The notes under the pieces are model-generated. The model searched no databases. It had not been told where the DNA came from and saw nothing but the letters and a program-made list of their open reading frames with translations. A stretch of 64,000 nucleotides of DNA from Hexactinellida sp. DTS-2022 (lineage: Eukaryota; Porifera; Hexactinellida): assembly GCA_028753945.1 (NCBI GenBank), contig JAPNXP010000012.1:558001-622000 (forward strand), in the 5' to 3' direction. The translations under genes and the position numbers were made by a program. How positions within the stretch are numbered: the first letter of the stretch is position 1; every line of letters starts with the position of its first letter. Positions 28,206-38,033 of this stretch are shown here, piece by piece.

Positions 28206-28661
28206 TCAGTTCTCTCTCGTCAGGTGGATAGCCACAGGTGCCATGTCTGTTTTCATACAAAGGTATTCTCCTAAAATAGCCATTATCCCAAAGCTAATCA
28301 ATATACCTGCCCACCAAACCCAGGATACAGGGAAACCTCCGTAACAACAGCAAATAAGCAAGTGTATTATGTGACAAGTGGCAGCGAAATCAATGCATAG
28401 CTTAGCTCGCTGCACTATCTTCCATACTGCTAATGATAGCAGGAGAGAACTGATTACCATAGCTACCAATTGGTACCAATGCGATGTGTCCATGTGTTGG
28501 TAGTCGAAGAGGTGTGATAGAGTTACAATATTTCCTAGCCACACTGAGTCTACCAAGTAAATTAGAATCCCGTAGAAGAGATAGAAGAGAGACTGGAGAG
28601 TTGTTATTTGTGCGATAATAAGTACAGGGTCCCATATAAAGGAGCGGAATACTGAAGGCAT
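28206..28661 (-). CDS. SYS1: SYS1-like Golgi membrane protein
   Basis: The frame is open from 28715, but homology supports the ATG at 28661 (MPSVFRSFIWDPVLIIAQI), giving 151 aa, close to the usual ~156. It matches SYS1 throughout: FRSFIWDP near the N-terminus, four hydrophobic segments, RAKLCIDFAATCHIIHLLIC (family RGKQCLDFTVTVHFFHLL) and GEYLCMKTDMAPV (family GEYLCMRTEL). SYS1 recruits ARFRP1 to the trans-Golgi and so controls Arl1/golgin targeting. An acceptor-like ttattggtag lies 7 nt upstream of the ATG. Confidence 0.9.
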   Translation of the reverse strand: MPSVFRSFIWDPVLIIAQITTLQSLFYLFYGILIYLVDSVWLGNIVTLSHLFDYQHMDTSHWYQLVAMVISSLLLSLAVWKIVQRAKLCIDFAATCHIIHLLICCCYGGFPVSWVWWAGILISFGIMAILGEYLCMKTDMAPVAIHLTREN

Positions 28662-28903
28662 GGCAGAGCTACCAATAACACAAGAGTGTTTAAGAAGATA
28701 AAATAATGCAAACAATGGTTGCTTACAGCCTTATACAATAAATAATAACAATCATAATCATAAACATTATCATTATCATCATCATCATAATAAAAAGTAA
28801 AAACATAAAATAATTCATATTTAGATAAATGGGAAATAGTAAAAGTATACGAAATAGTACTCTAAAGTACAAAATAATAATAAAAGAATCAATCCTAAAA
28901 GAA

Positions 28904-31037
28904 TTAGGTATATAATTCGATCTTAATGTCAAGTATAATACTGTTATAGAGGCAGTATTTAGAATCCAGCAAATCAGATTTTGTTATAAATTCTGGAATA
29001 CCATAACCAGAAGTTTCGGTTGATGGACAATTACCAAAATTATTTCCATTACTATCGTCTCTTAGAATGACTAAAGAAAAGTTATTCTCTTCATTTTCTC
29101 GATTAACAAGTGTAAATGTCAACTTGCCTTTGACTGGCCAGGCGAGAGCCTCGTCCCACTTTCCCTTTATGAAATAGATGTAACATGCGACATAACGTGA
29201 AATTCGGTAGTTATATTCAATTTTACATTGACACTTATAAAAACCAGCATAAAATATAGGACTTAAAATTATGAATTCTTCTGATTCTATTTTGTTTTTG
29301 GCTGAATTGATTTCCCATTTAAGATGTCCCATTTTAAGCGAAGCTAACTGTTTGTCAAGATTTAAAATAGAATTTCTCAATCCTGGAAAGTCTGATTGAC
29401 ATAAATTAAACATTCGTGATTTACTATCAATTTTCTGTATAGTTATTTCCAACTTGACACTATCCTTTGTGATGAAATTTCCCTCTAAAAATTGACTATA
29501 AGATACAAAATTTGATAAACCAAATCCAACATTCTGTAGATTTTTAGGTTTTTCAAAGCACTCAGGATGTGTCAAAAAATCATCTTCAGAAATTTTATGT
29601 GAACAAATAAAGTTCTGTTTAACATTCTCGGATGTGTGCAGTACAATGGAGTATTTGTATCTGAGAGGCCAAGTTAAATCTTGATCCCACTGTCCACTTA
29701 GAATGTGGATAAATAAACCAAGTTTGCCGTTTTCAAATTCAAAAGAGGTTTGCATCTTATAAAGACCAACATAGAAAGGATTACTACATACACTCTCTTC
29801 GTTTTCTAATATCCTTCCAATGTTATGGATATTCCACTCAATACTACCTCTACAGGGAGGATTTTCAGCGGCAAGAGCTAATTTTGACCAAAGTTTTTGG
29901 TTCGCTTTATTCAAAGAATCAATTTTAGCAGTTTGTTCTTTCTGAATTTTCATGAAATGTTGGTTGGAGAGCTTAATGTGTATATGAGAGAATTCCTTTT
30001 CATGATTCTCAACCAATGTTCGCTTCAATCTCTCCCCGCAACCAAACTCAGAATAGGGACAGCTCACTTTCTCAAGAGGACATTTCTTAACCAAATGCAG
30101 GGACATATTCTTCCTTTTCAGTTTATTCACAAGACAGCCATTAGGACAGTCAATAAGAATTTCATCACATATTTCCAGATGTGTACTCATGCCATTCGCC
30201 GCCACTTCTCGTGAACAGAATTCGCATTTCAATTTCCTAAAGGGACACGAATTAGTCTCGTGATCCTCTAGGCATCTCCTTTCCATCCCCGCACCACAAT
30301 TAAAGCACTCTACTTTATGAAAAGGACAAACCATATCAAGATGATCAAAAAGTTCCCTCCTCTTCACTTTTCCCGTTCCTTCGCACTTATTCGGACACAC
30401 GACTACAAACTCCTCGCACTCCTCCCGATGAGCATTCACCCCACAGGCTCTCACTCTCCTCGCGCAGAACTCGCAACTAACCAATCTCATGGGACACACC
30501 TCCCTAATGTGTCTGTCCATTTCTCTCCTCTCTACCCTAGTGACCCGACACATTCCATTGTCCCCCTTCTGTTGGGGAGGGACACACCCCAGAGGACACG
30601 GAATACGCAGCAGTGCACACCACTCCAAATGTCCTTTCAGCTCGTCTAGTCTCTCACTCCACCCGCATGCTTCGACAGGACAGTTAACCTACAAACAAAT
30701 TCAATCAAATGGACTATAATTTAAAACCTATACTCACTTGTCTCTCGTTTATAACTTCTCTGTTTGTCATCGCAGGCTGTACAGATGCCTTGTCTTGTTG
30801 CGAGACACAGGCATAGCATTTCAGTTCCTGTTTGTTCCCTCTCGCTATTACGCTAGCCTCTCTCAGCAGCCCTCTGCAGGCTACACAGATAAGCAGTCTC
30901 TCTTCCGAGGTGCATAGAGCTCTGTTTGTTAGCAGCGCTACTCTCCAACCCCCGTACCCAGTGGCTCTCTTCACGAAGAGCAGGTCATTCAGAATGTCAG
31001 CCTCACTATCGCCAGAGCAGGTCATTTTAAATGTCAT
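28904..31037 (-). CDS. TRAF-like protein with two MATH domains
   Basis: Exon 1 is 30738-31037 (ATG at 31037; a second ATG at 31022 is possible) and exon 2 is 28904-30688, with a 49-bp intron at 30689-30737; about 694 aa. The N-terminal block matches the other TRAF-like proteins (YGGWRVALL, EERLLICVACRGLLREASV, CYAC) and lacks the CGHxxC part of a RING. TRAF fingers are longer than in copies 1-5, with about six Cys/His modules (CPLGCVPPQQ, CPMRLVSCEFC, CPNKCEG, CPFHKVECFNCGAG, CPFRKLKCEFC, CPLEKVSCPYSEFGC). A short coiled coil (MKIQKEQTAKIDSLNKANQ) leads to MATH 1 (RGSIEWNIHNIG, LSGQWDQDLTWPLRYK) and MATH 2 (GHLKWEINSAKNK, IKGKWDEALAWPVKGK). Tandem MATH domains are unusual for a TRAF. The gene sits apart from the array, between SYS1 and the taperin-like gene. 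Confidence 0.88.
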
Positions 31038-31340
31038 CAGATGCAAATTATAGTAACTCTATATATATAGACAAGTTTAATATATTTGTACATAAGCAAA
31101 CCGTATAGATATTTTATTCACTATCAGGACAAACTTAATTTTATTTAATGGTACACCAAGTAGTTTTTAATGACATTTACTATTCTCCAATTCCAAATAT
31201 TACTCCCATTCCTATTCCAATTTATTATAAAACTACTTTGTACGAGGTATGAGAGACATTTAATTAAATAAAATGCGGTATAAATATAAACGTAGTTGGT
31301 TAACTATGAACTCCAGTCAAGACCCGGAGAGTATATGACG

Positions 31341-33329
31341 TCACCAGATCATGGCGGCTGCTCGGTCGGACAGATTGCTCATGTCCAGTTCCTCCTCGAA
31401 GTCTACGGGAACAGCTGTGAACGCGTCTAGAGTGTCCTCTGTCTCGTCCCTGGAGGGACCCTGCTCCTCTGGCTCCTCGCCCTGCAGCCAGGCCGGCTGG
31501 GCGGGGCCAGAGACGATAGAGTCGAAATAGTCAAGAATAGCCGGGGTGTAGTTCTGGAGTTTGTCGGATTGGTGGGTTTGTCTCGAGGCGAATATCGAGG
31601 GATGGATTCGGTGAGAGAGGTCTTCTTGATTTGCGATAAATGATTTCATGTTAGCGAGTCCGAATTCGTCCTCTGCTATCTCCATCTTCGGGTACTGATA
31701 TACAGAGGGGTTGCTCTCGGAGAAATAGACACGCCCGCGCTTGGAACGCTCCCCAGGAGCTCTGATGGACGATTTAAGAGCCGGCACATCGTGAGAGGAC
31801 ACCACCACGATGTTCTCGTATATCTCAGCTGTTTCTCTCTCCTTCCTCTTGGTCTTAATCTTCTCCAGCGTGTCTCTCCAGGGCACCGAGGCCTCCTGTT
31901 CGGACTTGGGTCGGTGTATAGGCACTATCGCGTCATCAGTCACCTCGTCGATATAACTGACCGTAACTTCTTCAAGCGGGAGTTCGGCTGTCTGGCTGTT
32001 AGGCTCACTCGGTGTGTAGTCGTGTGTGGGCACAGGCGGCGCGTAGAGAGGCATCGAGATGTCCGTGACCTGTTTGTAGTCCACGCTGGAGACGGGGGTG
32101 TCTGGGGAGAGGGTCCTGGCGCGCTTAGGGGGCAGCGCCTCGGGGATAATGAAGGTGAACATCCCTTCGTTACCATTAACCAAGGACGGACTAATCTGGC
32201 TTGCTATAGCCTTAACCAGGAGCGCGTGGTGTCTGTTGTACTCCTCTACAGTTAGGATTTGCTCGGGAGAGAGAGGCAGGGGAATTGGGATATCTGGGGT
32301 GGGGTGGGTGGGTGTGGTAAGCCGCGGGGCCTGGGGTATAGGGGGTGGGGGACGGGAGAACGCCCTCTTGGCGATCTTCATGCTCTTGGGGAGAGAAGGG
32401 GAGAGGATTGTGGCCAATTGAGGAATCGGGGCGAATTTATCTCGGAGATCTTTAACCTTCATCTGCGGCTCTTGTTTAATAAATAATCTCTTCTGTGTAC
32501 CTATCTGCACTCGGGTATCCGCAGGTGTTGCCAGCTGTGTTTGAGAGCTGTCAGCTGACTGCACAGCTTTCTCAGCTATGTCCAGTGCAGTCTGGGCATC
32601 CTTCAACTCCCGCTTAACAGAAATGCTCTGTAGCTGAATGTCCACCGAATCTGGTGTGGACTTCGCTGGGTTTCTCTGCAGCGTGGAGATCATGTCCAGA
32701 TCGTCCTTGGTGAGGGAGAGTCTCTTCAGCACCTGGCCCCGGCGCCTGCGCACTATGATGCTGCGCTTCCAATCCGGCAGAGAGGCCAGAGTGGGGTCGT
32801 CAATGAGACTGTGTTCCGAGCCGGACTCAGTCAGCTGAGAGAAGTTCTGAGCGCCGGCGGGGGAGGGGGAGGGGAGGGGCGAGGGGATGTGTGAGAACTT
32901 GTGTACTATCTCCTGCACCACTCGGGGGAGGGAGAGATCTGTGGAGTCCGGTGTAGCCTGCTGAGACTGAGGTTCCTGCTTTGACTGGTTCGCGACTTGT
33001 GACAGCTTCTCCCGTATCCACGGGGGCAGCGGAGGGAACTCTTGCTGCTGGGGGGGAGGGGGGGAGCTGGGAGAGGCCGAGGGGGGGAGAGGGGGGGCAA
33101 ACATCTTAAAGACAGGAACCTTCTGATGGGTGCGCTTCCGCTTTAGGAGATCGCGCTTCCACTCAGGCGTCTGTTTCAGCTTGAGTACCTCCTCCTCTCT
33201 CAGCAGCAGCTCCACTTCCTTCACTCTCCGCTTCTTCTCCAGGATACCCATCTTCCAATCTGGGATGCCAGTCTCTGCTGGCGCGGCCGGCTTGTCTTGA
33301 GGCGCAGGGATAGGTGATAGGGCAGCCAT
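31341..33329 (-). CDS. Taperin/phostensin-like PP1- and actin-regulating protein
   Basis: A 662-aa single-exon, largely disordered proline-rich protein. It carries several copies of the xPxWKxxLLxKRR motif that taperin and phostensin share with espin-related proteins: IPDWKMGILEKKRR (~22), TPEWKRDLLKRKR (~54), LPDWKRSIIVRRRR (~185). At about residue 530 KRGRVYFSE fits the RVxF docking motif for protein phosphatase 1, followed by SVYQYPKMEIAEDEFG, which resembles the conserved C-terminal block of that family. In animals these proteins bind actin filament ends and target PP1, for example in stereocilia. The call rests on motifs, not on a globular domain. The coding sequence is GC-rich, unlike the TRAF-like neighbour on its 3' side. 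Confidence 0.7.
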   Translation of the reverse strand: MAALSPIPAPQDKPAAPAETGIPDWKMGILEKKRRVKEVELLLREEEVLKLKQTPEWKRDLLKRKRTHQKVPVFKMFAPPLPPSASPSSPPPPQQQEFPPLPPWIREKLSQVANQSKQEPQSQQATPDSTDLSLPRVVQEIVHKFSHIPSPLPSPSPAGAQNFSQLTESGSEHSLIDDPTLASLPDWKRSIIVRRRRGQVLKRLSLTKDDLDMISTLQRNPAKSTPDSVDIQLQSISVKRELKDAQTALDIAEKAVQSADSSQTQLATPADTRVQIGTQKRLFIKQEPQMKVKDLRDKFAPIPQLATILSPSLPKSMKIAKRAFSRPPPPIPQAPRLTTPTHPTPDIPIPLPLSPEQILTVEEYNRHHALLVKAIASQISPSLVNGNEGMFTFIIPEALPPKRARTLSPDTPVSSVDYKQVTDISMPLYAPPVPTHDYTPSEPNSQTAELPLEEVTVSYIDEVTDDAIVPIHRPKSEQEASVPWRDTLEKIKTKRKERETAEIYENIVVVSSHDVPALKSSIRAPGERSKRGRVYFSESNPSVYQYPKMEIAEDEFGLANMKSFIANQEDLSHRIHPSIFASRQTHQSDKLQNYTPAILDYFDSIVSGPAQPAWLQGEEPEEQGPSRDETEDTLDAFTAVPVDFEEELDMSNLSDRAAAMIW

Positions 33330-33420
33330 GTGTTGTGGGGGGAGAGCAGCAGGTGAGAGAGCATGAAACTAACAAAACATTAGCTATCAAATCACCATAC
33401 TATCAATACATCTATAACTA

Positions 33421-33548
33421 CAGTAGAATCTCGTTAGTAAATTCCGGTAAATGCGAACACTATGCACTATTTCAGTTCCCTTCAAAGCCTTTTCAATGCG
33501 AACACATTTTGACGGTCCCCTGGTGTTCGTACTAACGAGGTTCTACTG
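33421..33548. mobile_element. 128-bp MITE, Tc1/mariner (pogo-like) type
   Basis: Terminal inverted repeats of about 20 bp, cagtagaatctcgttagta and (inverted) cagtagaacctcgttagta, are flanked by a TA on each side (33419-33420 and 33549-33550), the target-site duplication of this superfamily. There is no coding capacity. It shares the block ggtcccctggtgttcgt with the copies in the ELMO intron. It lies between the start of the taperin-like gene and the stop of TAF5. Confidence 0.85.
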
Positions 33549-33601
33549 TATTGTTAGAATAATTCTGTATACCCTCACAATACAATGTAATAACACGACT
33601 G

Positions 33602-35755
33602 CTAATTTGAGAACACGCCAGCAGCAATAAGGACATTGCTGTAATTGAATGACAACATGTTGATAGAAGAGGTCTTCGTATAGAAAGATTTGATTAGAAA
33701 CTTGGAAGACGCTCTTTCGCTCTCAGAGCTACTCAGCACTAGCTTAATGTCCCATAACTTCACGCAGTTGTCTATCCCTCCCGACGCCAGGATATTATCG
33801 TCCCGTGAGAACGCCAGTGCGTGTACGCACCCCGTGTGTCCCCTCAGTTCCACCATCAGGCTCCCGGTCGGGAGGTCCCACACTAACACGTGGTTATCCA
33901 TGCCCCCGCTGGCCAGACAGCGCCCGTCAGTCGAGAACGCGAGCGCGTGCACTGTCCCCTTGTGTCCCGTGAATATGCGCACGCACTTACCGTCCAGGAT
34001 GTCCCAGAGTCGCACGGTCCTATCGGAAGACCCGGAGGCGAGGTAGTTCCCGTTTGGATGGAAGCGACAGACGTCCACGTCGCTGTAGTGGCCGGCCAGG
34101 ACGCGCACCGGGAGGATCTGGTCCGTGCTCCAGAGACGGAGCGTGTGGTCGTGAGCGGCGCTGGCGAAGTAGAAGCCGAGCGGAGAGAACTCGACCGACC
34201 AGACGGGGAACACGTGACCGCGGTAGCAGACCAGCTGACTGAACGTGTGCAGAGACCAGAGACGGATGGAGCCGTCCTCGCTGGCAGAGATCAGCAGACT
34301 CGAGTCGGGGCTAAAGCTGGTGCAGAACACGGGGCCCGTGTGTCCGATCAGGAGCTGTACATCCTTGGTGGACACCTCGTCCATGATCTGCTCGAGTGTG
34401 CAGTCCTCGTTAGTGAAGGGGAGGTCGGATAGCAGGTCCGGCGCCTTGAGGCCGCAGAGCTTCAGCGGGGTGAGCGACCAGATCCTAATCTTAGAGTCTG
34501 AGAACCCCACGCATACCATTGACCCGGTTGCGTTGACAGAGATGCAGTTGAGGGTGTCGTGGCAGTTCAGGAATGAATAGAAACACACGCAAGGCAGGTC
34601 TGAAGCGGAGAGGCGAGCCTGCTGAAGCCAGGCCTTAAAGAGAGGCTCCTTCGATATGACTTCTCTCTCATGTCGGAGGGGAATGGGGATACGGGTGGGC
34701 AAGGGCGAGTTGGGGACAGTAACCTGTTTGTTCTTCTTGTGAGGAGATAGGTTATGTAGCAGTTTATGTTTCTTCTTCTTTTCAGCTTCGTTCGCTTCTT
34801 GCTCAATGAATTCTAGAAAGTTCTGGTCAGTGGGCACCCCGTGTAGTATCTTCCCGCGGTTAACCGCTACGCCTGTCTCTCCCATGAGAGCCCCCGTGTG
34901 TCTGGCCACGTCCTGCGTGGAGCGGGGCGGCCCGTCGTACGTGTCGATAAGCACGTTATTCGTTAGCGTTATTAGTATCGGGTTAGGGCTCTCTGTGTGC
35001 AGGTAGTGCATAAGCAGGTGTTCTGTTTGGGAGGAAATGCGGACACAGAATTTCTCTTTCATGAAATTAGTCGCGTACGCGCTGTTCTCGAGGTGTTCTT
35101 CCCGCGAAATGCTGAACAGCTGACGCAGGTCGTCTCTGTAGAAATCGTCCAGCGAGAGATAGTGCTGCTTGAAGAACGCCTTGGCAGCCTGTCTGTTGCC
35201 CTCCTGGATAAGGTAAATGTAGAAATGTACGAACACCGGATAGAGACAGCGAGAGAGCTCGAAGCGATGCACCTCGAGAGATCGGTTTATGAACTGACAG
35301 AGATTCGCGTATCTGCTCGAGTACTTATCAGCCTGAGCTTCAAACGTGGATAGCACCGTGTTAGCCATTGTGTTCATCCCATCTATAGAGCTAATGCTCG
35401 CATGTGAGGATGGGAGATCGAGTTCCTTGATAAGCGCGTTATAAGTAGACTTCAAGTTCTTCCTATCGAGGAAGGTCATGACCTGTTTGATCTCTCGCTT
35501 GGCCTCCTCAGTGCCCTCGTCCTCTCGGTTGAACATCTCGGGGTCGAAGTGGAAGCCGTGGAGATTGGGCGTGGCTGGGATTTCTGACATTTCGAGTGCT
35601 TTGTCGGAGATGCTCTGGTTGGATATATCCGCGTCTTCTAGCGTCTCGTCCATGGTCTGAGTGAGAGGGGAGCCGACAGCGTCGGAGTGGTCACTCACGA
35701 AGTTAAGCTCCGACTCCTCTCTGGGCCCTGACTCTTGTCCCGATCCGTTCTCCAT
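33602..35755 (-). CDS. TAF5: TFIID subunit TAF5
   Basis: A 717-aa single-exon gene. A LisH-like helix pair is at ~85-120 (VMTFLDRKNLKSTYNALIKE). The TAF5 NTD2 domain is at ~135-265 (RYANLCQFINRSLEVHRFEL, LYPVFVHFYIYLIQEGN, FYRDDLRQLFSISREEHL). A charged linker (KKKKHKLL) and the conserved CVCFYSFLNCHDTLNCISV entry strand lead to six or seven WD40 repeats (LIGHTGPVFCTSFSPD, YRGHVFPVWSVEFSPLGFYF, SGSSDRTVRLWDILDGKCVR). The C-terminus ends LIAAGVFSN, as TAF5 ends LAAGAY. TAF5 scaffolds the TFIID core; the match extends over the linker, which favours TAF5 over SAGA-specific TAF5L. An acceptor-like ctattag lies one base before the ATG. Confidence 0.94.
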   Translation of the reverse strand: MENGSGQESGPREESELNFVSDHSDAVGSPLTQTMDETLEDADISNQSISDKALEMSEIPATPNLHGFHFDPEMFNREDEGTEEAKREIKQVMTFLDRKNLKSTYNALIKELDLPSSHASISSIDGMNTMANTVLSTFEAQADKYSSRYANLCQFINRSLEVHRFELSRCLYPVFVHFYIYLIQEGNRQAAKAFFKQHYLSLDDFYRDDLRQLFSISREEHLENSAYATNFMKEKFCVRISSQTEHLLMHYLHTESPNPILITLTNNVLIDTYDGPPRSTQDVARHTGALMGETGVAVNRGKILHGVPTDQNFLEFIEQEANEAEKKKKHKLLHNLSPHKKNKQVTVPNSPLPTRIPIPLRHEREVISKEPLFKAWLQQARLSASDLPCVCFYSFLNCHDTLNCISVNATGSMVCVGFSDSKIRIWSLTPLKLCGLKAPDLLSDLPFTNEDCTLEQIMDEVSTKDVQLLIGHTGPVFCTSFSPDSSLLISASEDGSIRLWSLHTFSQLVCYRGHVFPVWSVEFSPLGFYFASAAHDHTLRLWSTDQILPVRVLAGHYSDVDVCRFHPNGNYLASGSSDRTVRLWDILDGKCVRIFTGHKGTVHALAFSTDGRCLASGGMDNHVLVWDLPTGSLMVELRGHTGCVHALAFSRDDNILASGGIDNCVKLWDIKLVLSSSESERASSKFLIKSFYTKTSSINMLSFNYSNVLIAAGVFSN

Positions 35756-35777
35756 CCTAATAGCCTGCTAGTAACTA

Positions 35778-35853
35778 CCGTATTACCTGAATAGTAGCCT
35801 GGGGGATTAGTAAATTTTTGCCCTCATGGGGGCTAGTATTCGAGGTAATAAGG
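35778..35853. mobile_element. ~76-bp inverted-repeat element upstream of TAF5
   Basis: tattacctgaatagtagcc (35781-35799) and its near-complement ggctagtattcgaggtaata (35831-35850) form an imperfect inverted repeat around a ~31-bp loop. The ends (accgtattacctgaat) look like terminal repeats of a miniature DNA transposon. Target-site duplication is unclear, so the class is open. Confidence 0.6.
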
Positions 35854-35859
35854 CAAGTA

Positions 35860-35927
35860 CAGTCGAAACCGGTTTTTTCTAACTATTTTCCATGGTAAGA
35901 ATTGGTTAGAAAAAAACGGATTCGATG
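35860..35927. mobile_element. 68-bp MITE forming a near-perfect hairpin
   Basis: Inverted repeats of about 24 bp, cagtcgaaaccggttttttc and, on the other strand, catcgaatccgtttttttc, are flanked by TA on both sides (35858-35859, 35928-35929). The whole element is little more than the two arms and a short loop (tattttccatggtaaga). TA duplication and the CAGT-like ends suggest a Tc1/mariner derivative, of a different subfamily from the one at 33421. Confidence 0.8.
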
Positions 35928-36039
35928 TACATGTATTCATATATAATTGAGATTACATTGTAAGAAATCTTAGTTTAATATCGAATAGAAAATATATTTC
36001 GTTTCGCCGAATAAATAATGGAAATATAGCATGGTCGAT

Positions 36040-37746
36040 CTAGGAGGACTCCAGTATTCTGATAATAGGAACTTTAACATCCCTCTTCCTACCCCACCCG
36101 TTACAGAGCCCTCCAATGTACGTCTCCACCACTCGTATCTCAGCCAGGTCCCCAGGAGACACTGAGTAGGGGTTCTCGGATAGAATCACGAAATCAGCTA
36201 ACTTCCCAACCTTCAGACTCCCCAGCTTATCCTCTCTAAACAGCTGCCAAGCTGGGCCTATAGTGTAGGCCCTGATGGCCTCGTGTACAGATATGCACTG
36301 CTGCGCCCCGTGCACGGTCCCACTTCCGCCCTCAGCGCGGGTAACAGCTGTTCGTATGTTGCAGAAGGGCAGGGGGGGTCCCGGGAAGGCCGGGTTGTCC
36401 TGGTGTATGGAAACAGTGCAGCCGAGTCTGAGGGCCGAGGCGAGCGGCGCCCAGCGGTCCGTCCGCTCCGCGCCCAGCAAATACTCGCGGAAAGTAGAGC
36501 CGTACAAGCGCAGCTGATCCACGAAGAAAGAGGGAGCCAAGCCAAGCCGGGCGCACATAGCTAGCTGCGGCTCCGTTGCTAGGCCCAGGTGCTCGATGCG
36601 ATGTCTCACACGCGCGTCTCTCTCGGGAATAACTCGCTGGTACGCGCACAGGACCTGCTCAATGGCCCGCTCCCCCTGAGCGTGTATAGCGATCTGAGTG
36701 CCCAGCTGGTGGTAGTGGGAGACTCTAGCGCATAGACTCTCTGTTGGGAAAACCAAGCTACCGTAATTCGGGGCTTTTGGGAATGATAGGAATTCGGTGA
36801 GTGCCGATTTGAGAAATGGTTCCCTTACGGCCATGGTGCCCGAGTGAGGAGAGCCGTCAGCCCACAGCTTGACGCCCGCCAGCCAGAGCTTGTCGGTGTC
36901 GGGGGACCTCAGTTGGTGGAGCTGTCGGATTAACCTCCCCTCTTCCTCTCTCTGGTAGAGAGCGAGTCTAACGGGACAGTCGCTCCTTGAAGCCGCCTCG
37001 CGAATCAACTCATCAGTGAGCTCATCAGGTTCGTAAGCCAACTCAGTTATTGTAGTGTAACCGCGAGACGAATAATCGCGATATATCTGAGTTATTGTTT
37101 TAGAGATGCAATCTCTTGTAGGAGTAGGAGCCTTGGAAAGCAAATAAAATGAATTTGTACACTTCTTAATCTCTCCAGTTAGATTTCCATTACTGTCGAT
37201 AAGAAAGTCATCGGGTTTCGCCTTATAATTATCTGCAATATCAGTGATATCAAACACTTTTCTGTTAACAAAGCACGAATGTAGATTCTGAGCAATAATA
37301 ACTATTGGTATATCAGCTGAGAATTCCTTCTCAATAAAATCAGCATCTAACCTTGGCAGACGCGGCACTAGCTCGGGGTCCCAGCCTGTAAACACGCACC
37401 ACGGAGTAGGCACATTACCAACTAGCGGGAGAACTGAGTTAACTTCTACACGAATCCTTTCCAACACTTCTTCTGCTGTCTTACAGTAGAATGCTCCGAT
37501 GTTAGTGGTCTGAGAGGATTCCTTGACTCGAGTCAAGGCGTGTTGGTGTGGCTCTATAAACCCGGGAAGCAGGGTGTGTTCATTGAGATAAACAAACTCT
37601 GTGTGTTCTCCCGCGAATTCCAACACCTCTTTAAGAGATCCAAGTGCGGCAATAACACTATCTCTAACCGCTATCGCTTCTACTTTAGGCTGACCCTCTT
37701 CAATCGTTAGGATGCTCCCACCAAACAGTATTGTTTGTGCAGACAT
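36040..37746 (-). CDS. YtcJ-type amidohydrolase (metal-dependent hydrolase)
   Basis: A 568-aa single-exon gene of the amidohydrolase superfamily, YtcJ/NfdA/LAF3 group. N-terminal beta-sandwich and metal motif GFIEPHQHAL (HxH at ~66-69). Central GVKLWADGSPHSGTMAV (~287), then QIAIHAQGERAIEQVL (~345), RIEHLGL (~385) and TVSIHQDNPAF (~455), followed by the strand region ending GSLKVGKLADFVILSENPYS. Most relatives are bacterial, fungal or plant proteins acting on amides or ureas; the substrate is unknown. The metal-site motifs are all present, though the usual SDxP is HQDNP. No signal peptide. The codon usage resembles the flanking genes, so any transfer would be old. Confidence 0.87.
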   Translation of the reverse strand: MSAQTILFGGSILTIEEGQPKVEAIAVRDSVIAALGSLKEVLEFAGEHTEFVYLNEHTLLPGFIEPHQHALTRVKESSQTTNIGAFYCKTAEEVLERIRVEVNSVLPLVGNVPTPWCVFTGWDPELVPRLPRLDADFIEKEFSADIPIVIIAQNLHSCFVNRKVFDITDIADNYKAKPDDFLIDSNGNLTGEIKKCTNSFYLLSKAPTPTRDCISKTITQIYRDYSSRGYTTITELAYEPDELTDELIREAASRSDCPVRLALYQREEEGRLIRQLHQLRSPDTDKLWLAGVKLWADGSPHSGTMAVREPFLKSALTEFLSFPKAPNYGSLVFPTESLCARVSHYHQLGTQIAIHAQGERAIEQVLCAYQRVIPERDARVRHRIEHLGLATEPQLAMCARLGLAPSFFVDQLRLYGSTFREYLLGAERTDRWAPLASALRLGCTVSIHQDNPAFPGPPLPFCNIRTAVTRAEGGSGTVHGAQQCISVHEAIRAYTIGPAWQLFREDKLGSLKVGKLADFVILSENPYSVSPGDLAEIRVVETYIGGLCNGWGRKRDVKVPIIRILESS

Positions 37747-38033
37747 TGGAATAACTGACCTGATAAAGTAACTAGAAATCGATTAAATTGTCTTGAATAG
37801 ACGTTCTTTTTAATTCCACAAAATTTGGGGATAATTTACCGATTGTATTGTTGCATTAGGGAAAATATCGAAAACGACCAGCCTCAAATTAATACTTGTT
37901 GGGTGATTATTCAGTACTATTTCAAGTAAATATGAAATAAAGTCAATCTGTCATTCCTACTCTACAAGATAAGAAATCAGTATTTATATACACAAACTTT
38001 GAACTATTTGACAAAGATCATTAGTCGACAGGT

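Noticed and set aside
28723..28932. 69-codon minus-strand ORF rich in Met and Ile
   Set aside because: It is produced by a cat/aat-type low-complexity tract downstream of the TRAF-like gene stop; there are no features of a real protein.
33690..34432. Long plus-strand ORFs opposite TAF5 (up to 180 codons)
   Set aside because: They are mirror frames of the GC-rich WD40 coding region; the minus-strand TAF5 frame has full homology.
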